From Druceiella hillmani (taxonomy: Eukaryota; Arthropoda; Insecta; Lepidoptera; Hepialidae), in the NCBI GenBank assembly GCA_039881145.1, contig JAYKKI010000009.1, positions 8,294,501-8,358,500 of the forward strand: a stretch of 64,000 bases of DNA, read 5' to 3'. The notes beneath the pieces are model-generated. The model had not been told where the DNA came from, did not search any database, and was given only the letters and a program-made list of their open reading frames with translations. Shown piece after piece: positions 35,878 to 50,100 of this stretch (positions are counted from its first letter, which is position 1; each line of letters begins with the position of its first letter). The position numbers were made by a program, and so were the translations under genes.

Positions 35878-38800
35878 AATATAAAATTTTAGAAATAATG
35901 TAATATTTGAAATATAACACCAATATTTTCCATATATTTATACGATTAGCAGATTTATTTGGATTCCAATAAATAAATTGGATCTACCTTCCGTCCTAGC
36001 ATTACGAGAAACCAAACTTTACTTAAAAATATTTAGGCTGTCAGAAAAATGGAAAAATTTAATGTGTTCAAAAATACCGCAAAGGAGATAGCGTTTTTAT
36101 TTTGGTATGTAACAGTTTACCCTCCACAAAATGTAATATCTCGTAGTTAATAAAAAACCTTACAGTAGAAAACATCAGAAATATACCAATGCATTTTCAT
36201 ACTTACATATAAATACTGTCAATCTGCCTCATTCATGATATTACCTTGACTACGATTACAGAAGTAGAAATTAGCTATAAACTACGTTGTTAACACAATA
36301 TCTTTGCAATCTATTATCATCTGTAATTTTGTCATCACATTTCAACTTCATGTAATTGCTGTTTTGCTTTAATTGACCGATCTCCCAGCTCGGTAATACA
36401 TTCGTATATTTCTTTGTTTCGAAGTATGACTTGAGCTATCTACATTTCTGACATAGATGGCTACTGTTGAGTGCGAACAAATTACGTGCATTCATTTATT
36501 TAATATAAGTTAAACGCATATAGATTAAAACTTAATATAAAACGGAGAATAAGAATTATCGGAGAATGTGATATATCGAAGAATTTATCGTAGTTTATTA
36601 TAGTATACACCTCTCTCAAGGTAGAACAACTTTTGATACAGTTGATATTTTAACTGGATTAGAAAATAGCTTCCCATGTTTCAGTAGGTAAGTTTTATGT
36701 TAATTATTTTGCTCTCTTAAAGTTACATTTAATTTGCTCCTTTTCCATCATTCATCGCTTTACGTTAAGTTATGCTTGTTAAGTTTTCGCTCTTTGTAAC
36801 AATTGTAATATGAATTTTTAAATGATTTTAAATATATTTTTTAAATTTAGATTTCACACTTTCTTTCCATTTCGTTTTTGTATAATTTTTAATCAGCCAT
36901 TTTTAATTCAAAACTAACTAAATAGTTTAAAAAAGTTGTACCGTTTTTAAAAAAATTACTAATAGAATTTTTAAAATGTTTAGTTAATATTATCACGGAC
37001 TCGATTGTTCATAGTTCATTATCATTTGCAAATCCATGATTCTTTCAAGCTGAAATTCTTGTATTATAGTGCATTTTTCATTATAATTATATTTTTAGTA
37101 TGTACAGTACGTATGTATCTTCTTCAATGAGTCTAAGTACGTGGAAAATCTAAAATATTATTTTTAAAAAATTACTATAACCTCTTCAATATAACATAGC
37201 ATTAAAGCAAATATGCATATTGAATATTAAGAAAGATACACGAATAAAATATGGTATACCTGAGACCTAAAAAACTGATGAAAATATAATTTGAAGAAAA
37301 GAACTCAATGGAAAAATGACTAAGTAGAAGATAAGTAAAGAAATTTGGACCCGTTGTTCAATTCTGCCCACTGATGAGAAGATTTAAGAAATAAATCATT
37401 CTGAAAGAAATTAGCACTGACGAAAATGTCTTACTAATTATATATCGGGCCTCATTCTGAAAGCATTCATATCATGTATTTACCTACTCTCACTCTGAGT
37501 ATTTAGTTCATTAGATGAATGCGTAATAAATTCATTTCCTGAAGTGATATATGTACATAAATATTATGTTGTAATAAGCTGCTATGATCGATTTATATTA
37601 ATCTACCACTAAAATAACTGATAATAATGATTAAACAAAATATAAATATAATCATTAAATGTCTCATTATGTATTGTTCATATTTATTACAAATTAAGTT
37701 ATACTACAATTAAATTATAAAACTTACAAATTAAATTATAAAATGATATTATCCAGAACGTATCTATGAAATTCAATTCGAATTTTTAACTATAATTATT
37801 AGGCAAATAACGTCGTCACTCACTGCAATCCGTGAAAATATTATACCAGTAAAATATTTTATATATTATAGACACAACTTCAATAAAAATTCGGCAATTG
37901 GCAGAAATCAACTAAATTCTTTTGTCAGTATCTTTTAATTCTTATGAGTAATATGTTACTTTATGTATTTATAGGATTATATATAAATATATATAATGTA
38001 TAATGAAAAATATTAATGATAACTTGTCAAATTCTGATTTAGTTAAACTTTCAATAAATCTATTTACAAGTTTTGAGAAGTCCTCCTTTTGTTTATTTAA
38101 ATTTTAGTTAAATAACTATGTCGATGCATCTTCTTTTAGGATAATAATGCATATAATTATTATACATATTTATTTACTTCTCTTAACATTAATTGCCAAA
38201 TGAAGATGGATTAATCTTTCCCTTAAAAATTATTTAAGCATACGAGGATATTTTAAAATGCTCGAATATATGTCGCTAAATTAGGCATTGGTCATTATTA
38301 AAACATTTTTTTAAATTCATAGTTTATGATATTTATAAACGATTTCAAACATCAAAAATGGAGTATGACAGATGAAAATGTCAACTTTTGTAAGTCTGTC
38401 TAGGTGTCAAACGAATTAAATTATTTTTAAATTTATTGAAATCTTCCAACTTTTTAGACTATGTGGGTAAGTATGTAAACGTCCTCGTGATAAAAGATAC
38501 AAAAACATTTTTTTTTTTAATTTTTGCATATATTTCAAAACTAAACTTACGAACAGTTGGTTGAATACAAAAATGTTTGCATAGTTAAAATTAAACTGTA
38601 AACATTAAATTATCTCTTTTGAATTACTGATTATCTCGTTTTATTTCTTTTCTCTTACAGTCCCGTATAGAGTAGTTCTAAATGGAATTTATTGCTCTCA
38701 ATATAGCAATACGACCAGATCACAGGAAAATAAAAAAGATCCAACGTAATGTCGAAGGTTTTCACAAATTCCAACCTTGGCTTTTGCGAAAAGTGATGGC

Positions 38801-39420
38801 GTAAGCCAAATAATTTGAGCGCTAGTTTCGATAAACGTATGATCAACTTAGCACTTAAAATTTTGTTTCCAATTTTATTTATGAACGAAATCATTACTAA
38901 ATTTTATTTTCAGTATCTTTATTTCATTTCTACTGGCTATGCCTTACCTATGTTGGCATAATAGCTTTATAAATATGACTGTTCCATCCACGGGGGGATG
39001 TAAATTTCAATTTTAGTTGGAAATAAAACTAAGCAGGATGACAGGAATGTTTGCATAATTTATAAAAAATTCGGATGCTACAAAATATAAAAACGCAAAA
39101 AAGATCTATCAAATTGCGGTATCCTTGGCCGAAATTACGAATTGTCAATTTAGTTATATTGTGTAAATTTAAAACATTCAAATATATTTATTTTACTTAC
39201 AGCACTTTAAATATGAAATAAAAATAATAAAATATAAATCAAAGCTATACATTCAGTAGGAGGGTAGTAAATTGTTTGAGGAGGACTGTAATACTTTGTC
39301 GAAAGCTTGCGACCAACTCAACTTACACGTGACTGATTTCATAATTATTTTGTGATTTGCAAATAACCTACTCTCTGTGCGACAAGTGTTATGTTAATAG
39401 AATAATTAGAAGTGACTTAA
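35877..39420. other. Non-coding AT-rich stretch
   Basis: No gene is supported. A strong splice donor (cagtag|gtaagt, about 36690) follows a less AT-rich patch (36420-36690), which could be an untranslated exon of an unknown transcript. The minus ORF at 38655-38894 has no recognised similarity. Confidence 0.4.
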
Positions 39421-39481
39421 AGGTCATGGTCATGGTCATGACCTGGTGGATGGTCATGACCTGGTGGATGGTCATGACCTG
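39421..39481. repeat. 18-bp tandem repeat of palindromic GGTCATGACCT
   Basis: Three perfect copies of GGTCATGACC (39434-39443, 39452-39461, 39470-39479) at 18-bp spacing, preceded by two partial aggtcatgg units. Each palindrome consists of two facing TGACC half sites with no spacer, the layout of an inverted-repeat-0 nuclear receptor element. It lies about 4.5 kb upstream of the CRAL-TRIO start codon. Binding is only an inference; a simple minisatellite is the null reading. Confidence 0.7.
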
Positions 39482-40745
39482 TACATAGTAAACGTTAAGA
39501 AATATATGACTAGTACCAAATTAAGGTACTAGTTTTCTTTTTACAATTTCTTTTGGTTCAACTGAAGGTTTAGTGTTCACTCGTTACTCGTTAATCGTAA
39601 ATCTAGCACCTCTCGGTCATAAAAACTAAAATGATCCTTGTATTGCATGACTTTGTTTATTTAATCTGAACCGGTTGTAAAGGATAACGTCATAGAGGCG
39701 ACGGCTGTATAAATTAAATAAAAAAGTGAACAAGAAAGACTGGTTTGTTTTTTACACGCACCAATAATGTTGTTTTGTATTTTGTACTTGTGCAAGCTAA
39801 AATATCATTTGCTATAAAATATATTTATTGCGGAAGATTAGCAAAAACTAAAATAAAATACAATATTATTACTTTCATATGAAGGATAAGATTTTAATAT
39901 TTTCTGTTAGGATCTGGTTATATATGTGGATAGTACTGATTTGTTGTGGTTAGCATGAGAATTGAATATTTGAATTTTTTAACGAGTGTATAGGTTATAT
40001 GTAACCATTCTGTTTAAATATTCCAAATATACCTACAATTAAATGTATTTAACTTGATCTCAATCTATGTAATTGTTTCCTATTTTATATTAATACCGAA
40101 TAGTTTTAAATTTTTACTGCTCTTATGAATTATGTGAACTGATAAATTTATCAGAGCTCTGTTATGAAGAGTCTTCTTATTAATAGTATAAACAAAAGTG
40201 AAGTTAGGCAAAACGACTAAACATTGACAAGCTACCTGAACGACGTTACCTTGGTATTGTATGCCAACTTCGTCAAATGGCTGCTACACGAAGTTAATCA
40301 GGAAAAAACATGATTTGTTCCTCACAGCCCATTAGTGACAAGATAAGTATGTGTTTCCAAATACGCAAGTTTAAAACTATAGACGGTGTAGAAGGATATG
40401 GCAGATAGGGATTGAGAATCCTTAACAAAACTACCTTTTTCATTATTTAGTTATGAAACAAGAAAAACAAGACAAATCCACAGAAATTTTAAGATAAATT
40501 GTCTATACGTTGCAACAACTATCATCAACAAATTGCATGTCAAAGTTATTAAGACATGTAACATATCTTACAAACATCATTTTTAAAAATTATTGTCAAA
40601 TTATGTTGAAAGAAAAATCCGTGCCATTGGCTACGATATAGTTTATATAAACAAGATATTAGTGGAGCGCCATAAAAGAAATTATGAGTTTGTAGCGTCG
40701 TGTCCTTAGGTCAATAATGGATCCAGAGTGGGTGACACTGGATCA
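39482..40745. other. Non-coding AT-rich stretch
   Basis: Presumed upstream intergenic DNA of the CRAL-TRIO gene; nothing else is supported. Confidence 0.45.
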
Positions 40746-40978
40746 TATACATACATATATATATATATATATAGGGTATAAAATATTCAGTAATAAAAAT
40801 ACTTTAAATGCCAACGGATTTTTATTAAGTCAAGCGCCAAGGTCTCGTTAGTCGTTATTGCAGTTCTGACGTGAGAACATATTGCTTGTGAAGTGATTGC
40901 AAAGTGAACTAAGCGTGAATATAATACTTATTTAAAACTTAGTTTGTGTGACAAATTGCTGTTATTATAAATTTCAAG
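40746..40978 (+). promoter_or_regulatory. Possible promoter and 5' UTR exon of the CRAL-TRIO gene
   Basis: A TATAAAAT box (40777-40784) follows a TA run. About 25-30 bp on, a less AT-rich stretch typical of insect 5' UTRs runs to a strong donor (aatttcaag|gtaagg, exon end 40978). The live CRAL-TRIO gene's first coding exon starts immediately after an acceptor (tttcag|ATG, 43961-43963), so an upstream untranslated exon must exist on this strand. This is the best candidate found, 3 kb upstream. It is not proven. A donor at about 36690 is the alternative. Confidence 0.38.
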
Positions 40979-41679
40979 GTAAGGTTAAATAACGAACAGC
41001 TAAGTGTATTCCATTGATTTAGAAATTATAATATATTAGGTTATTTTTTGAGACTATTTGTCAAACAATATCACGTAAATATATAATTAAAAAGTATTTC
41101 AGAGGAAGCTATTAACTATTTTACCTTTTTTATTTTTATTGTGTCTTCTTTGGAGCTACCAAAAGAATTTACTTAGAGTCAAATTTAAATATTAGAACTT
41201 AATGTATTGAATAGACAGGGCGCACCATTATCTGTTCGAATTATTAGTGTATAATATAATTTTCCAGCCTGAGAGCTAGTATTATATCAAATAATTAAAA
41301 CTGCTTATCCGGTAGGGCGAATGAGCTTTCGAAATCAATATTAAGGTCATTTGTGGGTCATCAAGTGAATCATCCGCCTTCGCGTTTTCCATATCATTAT
41401 TTTTTTACTTTCTATCAGCTATTGATTTTCAACTCCTTTGCAATATTAGATTGTAATTTGAATTTTGTGATTTTGGACGATTTCTTTGATGGTAGCTGTT
41501 GACTTTAAAAATGAATATGACAAAAATGAAACATGTTTCAGAAATATTTATTCACATTAAAATACTCGTACTTACATAATTAGAAAATCCCATAATTTAT
41601 TTAGTACTTTAACCTAACTACGAAATGTCAGTTCAGGTAAATTGGTCAATTGAACCATGTATATGACATTTCGCAGTTT

Positions 41680-41723
<44 letters not shown>

Positions 41724-43860
41724 GTATGTGTACTTTTAATTTCAAAAGTGCATAGTTAGGCTGTGAATTATATAGATATAATTTTTTACATCGAAATCAC
41801 CGTTGTTAATTATCATATCTATTACATTATCTCAAACGTTATTTTGAGATAATCGATAATTTTGGAAATCTTCATTTTTTTCCTCTAATCTGAAAAACTA
41901 TTTTCAGTGTTTAGTAAGCAAATAAAGTAATCATTTTGTCTATTCAAGTTTTTGCATAACTGCTTTCTCATGTTATGTCGGAAGAATTTATTTATTTCCG
42001 TCCAATTTTGTTGGATATTGTAGAATATTAGCATTACATTTTTCATGTATAAATGTCACCCCTTCCTCTACGTTATTATCTGTAATATGGGGTGTATAGT
42101 TTATTACTCAGTCACTACTGTTCGTATTTCTACTTGTTAAATGGGCTGTTTATCAATTTGTCTGAAAACTTAATCTACAAAATAGGCTAAGAACCATCCG
42201 CATTATATAATTATTTTCCAGGGTGTCAGTATACCGGATATGCCAGTATGTGGATAGTTTAATAATTTAAATAAAAATGTATATCTTATGTTTAACAGTT
42301 ATAACTTAATTTAAATATTTCGCGTGTCAACAATAAGAAAAGTATGTTAGACACTAACGTCCATATCTCCTGGTATTAAAGGCAAGCAAACCGACAAATA
42401 TTCCGATACATCTTATTGTTACTTTGATTTAATTATGATCCACGTTTACCAAGTTTTCTTAGACATACGTAAATAAATATAATTATTGTGTCTTTATCGA
42501 TGAGACGTTAACCGAATGAGCGCCAGGCACGCACTGACACGTATGTTCCGAAATAAACTTGGTCTTATTTTTTCCTCTATCTGTCCGTCGCAACTGTTTT
42601 TCTCAAAACCCTTTGACATCATAATTTGAAATTTGGTATGGTGATAAAGCATACTAACTTATAATAAATCATATTAAGCGTCTCATTGTTGCATTGGTTT
42701 AATTATGAACCACGTTTACCAAGTTTGCTTCGACATAGGTACTATCCGTCACAACCGTTTATCTGAGAAACTCATTGATATCGAAATTTGTAATTTGGTA
42801 TGGCGAAAAGCATATTATCTCAGTAAGTAATAAACAAAAATATTTTTATTGAATTTTGGAGGGGGCAAATAAATTACTCGAAATAGTTTTTTAATTTTTA
42901 TATATGGTGGAATTTTGAAACAGCAAGTTGTAATGATTCCAAAATAATTATTTCCATAACTCCATGTAAGATAGTTTTAGAAGTATTGTTAAAAATTTCC
43001 ACAAACGTACGGTCCTTCTATTTCCGTAACAGGTGAAGTAAAAATTAGAAAAGAAAAATATATGGAACTTTAATCTCAATTTTACCGAAAAACTAAAGCA
43101 ATGATTCTAAATTTTATACCTTTCGAGATGTTCATGAATTTTTTCATGCCCACAAAAATGATTTTAGGCAGTATATTTATATGGTACAATATAATAATTT
43201 TATATGCAGAGAGTTTAGCAGAAATACTATTTACACTTAAACATTTATGTATGCCTGTAGGCGAGAACCATCGTAGTCCGATTTCCATTAGTAATTAAGT
43301 CTTAAAATCTCTTTAAATCTCAAATATCAAAATGAAGAAACTGTTGTTATAATTGAATACACAAATTCTTTTAAAAACCATATATAACCGATATCGAGTG
43401 TATCTGTCATTAATTATTTTAAAATTATTTCTGCAATATGTACACACCTTTATAATTCACAAAGTATTAACCTATATATTCTGCAGACATTCTTTCATAT
43501 GAAATCTATTCGACAATATATATTGATAAGTCTTGTATTAGAGAAAACAGAAATTTCCAGTATAAAATTCAGTGGTGATATTTTGACTGTATTTTTTTTA
43601 TTTAATTTAAAATTTTACTTATTTATACCTTATTTATAAAATCGACTGTAAATAAAACAGTCCTTTAAATTTCGCCACCATATTCCATTATAGTTTAAAC
43701 TTAAAATTTAATTCTGAAAGAATCGTATAAACATACGATTTTTTTTACATTTTCTTTGTAAATAATTGTTTATTTTTATTGTTTCCTGTTTTTTATTTAT
43801 GAAATCACGTGAAGTATTATTCGACAAAATTTAATTATATACAAGTTCATATTTTATGTT
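40979..43860. other. Presumed 5' intron / intergenic DNA
   Basis: AT-rich, with a TA run (41684-41713) and an imperfect tandem repeat near 42380-42830. The overlapping ORFs at 43082-43298 lie on opposite strands and have no recognised similarity. Confidence 0.45.
42380..42830. repeat. Imperfect tandem repeat of about 270 bp
   Basis: The block tttaattatgatccacgttt (about 42428) recurs as tttaattatgaaccacgttt (about 42700), and the following ctatctgtccgtc...atttggtatgg block (about 42576-42640) recurs at 42741-42805. The second copy lacks about 105 bp between these two blocks. This suggests two decayed copies of one element in tandem. Confidence 0.65.
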
Positions 43861-43963
43861 TTTACGTTATTCTTACGGTTTATGATACTCAGATAATATA
43901 ATAAAACGTTCACTGTATACATTGTATAATAAACATAATCTCTAAATAAACTTTATATTTCAG

Positions 43964-44126
43964 ATGTCTTTGTTAGTAGAAAGGAACGTATTCCTTCAGG
44001 TGGAGGAGGAAGATTACAATTTAATTATTGCGAAGTACAATGTGACGGATAAAATGGTAAGGGAGAGTATAGACAATATCCAACAATGGTACAGAATGCA
44101 ACCTCATTTACCTGTAGGAGGCATTA
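43964..44126 (+). CDS. CRAL-TRIO exon 1 (coding part)
   Basis: Encodes residues 1-54 plus one base: MSLLVERNVFLQVEEEDYNL and onward to QQWYRMQPHLPVGGI. The acceptor tatatttcag ends at 43963 and the donor is a|gtaagt. This is the first helix bundle of the N-terminal domain. Confidence 0.9.
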
Positions 44127-47100
44127 GTAAGTATACAAAATTTTTTCGTTAGGTTTTAAATAAAGTACCCTTCCTAATGTTCGGTCAATTTAATATTGAA
44201 GTGAGAAATAAGTTAATTTAAAGCATTTTCAACTACTTAAATTGTTTGCTTTAGTACATCTAATAATAGTCTATTAAAAACCGAAATTTATTAAATATTT
44301 CTAACTGAAGTAATAAGTAAAACTTGCAATATAACTTTCAAAGATTTATTGCATCCAGTTTTTGTTAGCATTAGAGTGAAATTACATAGAATTTTATCAC
44401 ATATGTATTAGTTTTTGATCTCGTACTTCGTACTTATTTATTTATTTTACTTTTTCCCGTTCTATGTTATTATTCCTTATATATTTAATACATTATTTTC
44501 TCTAAATGTTGTATCCTAATCATTTGTCTTATCTTATATTCTTAATACAAATGTTTATCTCATTAATACTAATATATTTATCTTATCAATCTCGCATCTT
44601 AAATTCTATGGGCGAATCATTTGCCTTATCTTATATTCATAATATGAGTATACAGGAACTTTGGAAGCTTGGTAGCGTAAGCCATTTTGAATATTATGTG
44701 CCATAAATATCTTTGTGGAAATCTGACAAATTTTTGATTGTTCTCTTAAAGTTTACTCTGGAAAAAAGTTTACAGCTAATTCCTAACGGAGATCCAGTAA
44801 AGGCTAATATGCCAATTATTTTTATATTTTTGATTGGTATATATACATTATGTACATGAAGGAAACTTTGTTACTTCAAACACTTGACCAGTTAAACATG
44901 AGTAATCCGAAAATATGTTATTTTTTTCAATTAGTCGCCTAGATTATAAAATAATTAAAGTTAAATTCTGTATGAAATCATAATTATGTTATGCACTAAC
45001 TATCAGCTTGGCAAGTGTCAAAATGAAATGTTAGTCATCCGTTTCAAAAAACTTAGTTTTTTGAACACGTTTACATAGTATTTAAAATACAAATAATTTA
45101 ATTTTAGAATGTATTTCGTATTTGCACATACCTAAATGTTATGTTCCGTTTTCGTGTCACGTGCCTTCTCCGCACTTTCGCAACCGATGACAATAATTTT
45201 GACTTAAATTATCTTCGTTGTGCGTCTGGCATTTGAATTTTGTTCCATGTTCATCGATATTGTTGAAGAAGGATCACCTGATATCACCGAAATTATGGGT
45301 TATCCTCCTGTATTGAAGACTTGGTTGTCCGATAACGTTCGATGTATTAAGGCTATTAGAATGACATTTATCATACTTATACTATATTCTACCAGCACTA
45401 AAAACGACATAACATTCGTAATTTCACTCACTCGATATCACAAATAACAAATCATTTAACAGAATAAAATTGCATTAACCCAGTCAACTGTTATGTCAAA
45501 CTAAACTTTGAAAAGTATCTGGCCAGAAGAAATGTGTCAGGGTTGCCATAATAAATAATAAATAATCCATAAAGATTGAATTTAAAATAAGGCAATTACA
45601 ATTTCTAATATTTTATTAATAAGAAGCGAATAACAATTTATCTAAACGACAAATGAAAAAATATCTTATTGATAGTTATTCCGACAAGTTTATTTCTAAA
45701 ATCGATAATAATATTTTTTATAAACTTTTATATTTGAGGGAATAATGAATGGATTTTAAAGATTTTTAAACGGCAATTACATTGATCTACGAAATGTAGG
45801 CAAAGTTGGCCTTGAAATTCATTTCGATATCCTTTTCTTTTTTTATCCTCTTTATGTAAAACAAGGATAAAAGAAGGGGAAAAAGAAGGGGATAGTTAAA
45901 TACATAAAATACACTATCGATCGCTAAGAAGAATAATCACGCAATATTGCCGCATTTCTTACGTTTTTCGAAATATAAGATATAGATGATGCATTTTTAT
46001 GTTGATGACTTATGAAAATTTGCCAAATGTCAAAAAGCTATCGATGATTAGTAAATATCGCATGCGATAATTTTTGTCATGACGGTGAATAGCCCCCAGG
46101 GTTCCGAGCGAATAAGCTGACGAAACGTGTTGTTAAGTACTCTGATATTAGGAAGCCTACGACCTGGGTAATGCTCTTAATATATCCGTTACGTTAGCTC
46201 TCCCATACATATAATGTAGGCATATTCTTCGTTGGTAAAATAACTTTTTTGAACTATTTCATTATGAAAATTCACAACGAAATAGTTCAAAATCAGCGAA
46301 ACCAATACGAGAAGTTACACTTCACTCATTTAATTAGCTGTAAACTCAATACGAAAGTTGCAAAAGATGTCTTGTCCCAACGGCTGTTGTTACTCGACTA
46401 ATGGGTCTACTTCACCGGTCGATTCGGTCAAAGGAGTGGCCTTTTTTTGACGAGTTGCGACCATTTTTAGGTATTTCGTTTCTGCGCCCTAATTCTAAAT
46501 ATTGGCGAGATAATTGTATGAGTACTTTAAAAGAAAGGGCAAGAACCATGCGTGATCTTAAAGTTCAAAATTATTTAGTTTGATTTTCAAGCTATAAAAG
46601 AGTAGATGCAATTAAAAATAAGTACTATAGTAGTAGAAAGGCCCGAGCCTGTATTAGAAATCGCGGTTCTCGTTTTGAACACGAAAAAAAATATTCTGGC
46701 AAAAATGTCATTTTATGTATTCATTTTAAAATTAAAATTTATTTCGCTCAATTCGGTTTGTGTAGCCTCATTTTAAAAAATGGCAAGATACCTGCGTGGT
46801 TATGGAACGGGGGTTTTTATTCTATGCCTAGCTGCCATTGTTCGACGTTTGGTCTGTACAACCTAATTCCGTGAATTGACGAGGTACCTTCGTAGTTTAT
46901 ACCTTAAAAAAAAGTAATAATCAAGGATATATCTGAAAGCTTGGAATATATTATACTACTATATAATATACTACTATATTTACTTTTTTAGATGCCACAA
47001 TGAAAACAGTTTTCTTCAATTTTTGTAAACTTTCAAAGTTTCTACTAATTTTTCTGATGGGTCATCAGGTGCTTAGAATCTACATATTTAGTTAAGCCTA

Positions 47101-50100
47101 TACTATATATTACTATACAATATGTAAATTTATTGACATACTAGTTTCAATGGGACCCTATTATAAATTAACTATCAGATTTCGTATTAAAATAAAACTT
47201 TAAAATAGCAATGAAAACAAAAATAAACAGATTTCGTCAAAGCAAGTATGGCCCAAAATATTTTAACTAGCTTAAGCTCTCAGCCCCTTTCAAATTTACA
47301 TCGAACTTCCAAACACCCTATATACTTCATCAATATTGATTTATTTATTTTCTCAATCACGCATCTTATATGTTGTTTTATAATTTAATATCGTATTTTT
47401 TGTCTTTAACATTAATCCATATGAAGTCATAAAAAATGTCACTATATCCAAGTAAAATTCTCTTTTGAGTTGTTTTTACATTTAACTCAGTTAAAACTAC
47501 GTTACCTTATTACTAAAACGGTAAAAATACGTTACTTTATTACTAACACGGTAAAAATACGTTACTTTATTACTAACACGGTAAAAATACGTTACTTTAT
47601 TACTAACACGGTAAAAATACGTTACTTTATTACTAACACGGTAAAATTACTTTTGTAAATTACTTTATGAAAAGATTCTCATATTTTGTTCTTTTAAAAA
47701 CTTTGTTTTTGTTTAAGGTTTGTAATGAAAAACACACTATCGTTTCTATATTATTGATTTCATATCTTTTTTATTTTCCCGATATATGGCGCAATGAAAT
47801 AAAGATGACATAGTTAAATAAACTAATTCGATATTTGCTTACATAGTAAATTTATTTTAAATTATCAAATAAATTAATTAAATCTGAATACTGTGCAGCG
47901 GACAGTCGTATTTTTCGACTCCTCCTCGCAACTAGCTGTAGCCTGGAGAAGGTGAAACAGAAGATTGAAAATTTTTTCACTGCACGTAACGTTTTACCTG
48001 AACTCATGGGAGATCGAGATCCTTGCTCTGAAAGAATGAAATCAGTCAAGAAGTACGTACAGTGGGCACTAATGCAGCAACGTCTTGAAGATATGTCCAG
48101 AGTTGTTGTTGCCACGTAAATATATTAGTTAAATTTCTTCAATTCTTAAATTATTTACGATCTTACTGCTGGCACATACATTTAACCTTCAAACAGTCAC
48201 GAGGCACTGAATCAACTGCCCTCGATAAATATTCTTCCTTTGACAATCGACTACCCTTTTGGTTAATGAAAAATATTTTACCCTTAACAATCGACGACCT
48301 TCGTAGTAGGCAACATTCATGAAGTCAAACTTTTTAGGCCATTCCTGAAGTCAAGGTTTGTAGGCAACATTCATGAAGTTTTGCACCCAGTGTATTCTCT
48401 AACTCAAGTAGCCTGTAATAGATTTACAACACACAAAAGTAACTATTACCACCTCTTCCCCTGCGCTTAAAGGGGAATAAGTAGCTTTTTTATATAATTT
48501 ATCTTCATAACCCTCACTATTTATTGACTTAAAATTCTTAGTTCATATTATGAATATTCTATATTTGAATACTCACATGCACAAACGGAAATACAGAACC
48601 TTATATAACACGCGTTTTATGATTTGCTAATATTGTTGTCAATTTTCTAAATTTCTGATATGAAACGTATTGATTTTTTCTAAATTTCAACTCAATTGGA
48701 TTGATAATTTTTTTACAGATTTAAATGCGAAGATTTTACTAACTACAACGTATGGGACGTAATTAAAATGGCATTTCTAGCTTATGATTACCGGGTTTCT
48801 TCAGACTCATGTACCGGTGATAATTATCTTTTGGATTTCAAGCATGTGAAAGTCAGCCACGTCACACAAATCACTCCAGCTTTGATAAAGAAGACGTTTT
48901 ATATTCTTCAAGTGAGTTTGTTCGTTAACTTTTTCTATTTCCCGAGTAGTAAGTAGATTTAGAAAACTTTTACACTACAATGATTTAAAAATTAATAAAA
49001 AGTAAAAGTTCTATAAATTTGAATTTCGATTTTCTTTTTTTTCTATATCATTGAGTATTAATCCGAGGCTGAATTTCATAGTCGATGCTAAGCAGCGAGT
49101 TCGATGAGGCCGCGTCTTAAATCACAATTTTTATTTCATAGTAAGTTGACCTTGGCTATGTTGAACTTATCAATGACATTTCGAAAGCCAAGTCGAAGTC
49201 ACTGATTATTTAAACTTAAATACGGTTTTTTGTCTCTGAACTTTCAGATAGTGTATTAACTGTCAATTTATTGTGTTTTTTTACTTTACGTGGAAACATT
49301 TTATGTGGATAAAATAAAGAATATCAACCAGCTAAATGACTTAATTCATTTTATTGAAGAAGTTGATGATAGAGAACATGAGTTTGAATTAATCGAAAGG
49401 GCAACTTTAAGACGACCAAAAATCTACATGCAAAGTGCTATTAGTTCGTTTGAATTTTATCACGAAGGGGAATTTAGAAGATGATATCGCTTTACCAAGT
49501 AAACAGTGCGTAATGTAATTCCATCACAAATTATGCCCGAACTCTGCTACCCAAACGAAAGAGGTATACCAATACAGCCAGAGTTATAATTATTAATTGC
49601 TCTGAGATTTACAGCACAGGAAGTTATCAGGCATGTAATTTTACATTTCACGAATTCATTGAAAATAGTATGGCAACATTTCCTAAATATTTTTATCGAA
49701 TGTAAGTTTTATTCCAGATGATATAATGTAACCTGCAAAATGTATCGATTGTAACAGTGTGCATTATTATAAAAAGAGTTTTTTGTTGTTAGCAAGAAAT
49801 GTCAATTCTTTTGTTAAATTCCCAAATAACTTGAGAGAAGTTGAAAGACACATATGGAAATATGAAATAATCATCGTGAAGGCCTGAAAAATATAATCGG
49901 TGCTATAGACTGCATTTACATAAAAATAACTAGATCTGGAGGTATTAATCGCTCGGGAGTTTACAGAACTTGCAACAGATATTTCTCACTCAATTGTCAG
50001 GTAGTTATAAATCATATCATACGACTTGCTTCTTGAAGTATTAATCATTTATAACATGTTCTTGTAGGAAAATATAGCCATTCATTTAATTTCTCAACAT

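Noticed and set aside
35632..35923. ORFs on both strands
   Set aside because: They read through a compound CA/CGCA/TA microsatellite.
45220..45447. 75-codon plus ORF inside CRAL-TRIO intron 1 (FIDIVEEGSPDITEIMGYPP)
   Set aside because: Reads like protein at its start, but no family was recognised, and no in-phase splice sites link it to the CRAL-TRIO exons, which join without it.
46401..46583. 60-codon plus ORF, WPFFDELRPFLG and KYWRDN
   Set aside because: Faint resemblance to Myb/SANT-type transposon proteins; too short and lacking a second domain.
47462..47650. CRISPR-like array
   Set aside because: The units are directly adjacent without variable spacers, so it is a minisatellite in an animal intron.
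47852..48115. Minus ORF of 87 codons
   Set aside because: Shadow of CRAL-TRIO exon 2 on the plus strand.
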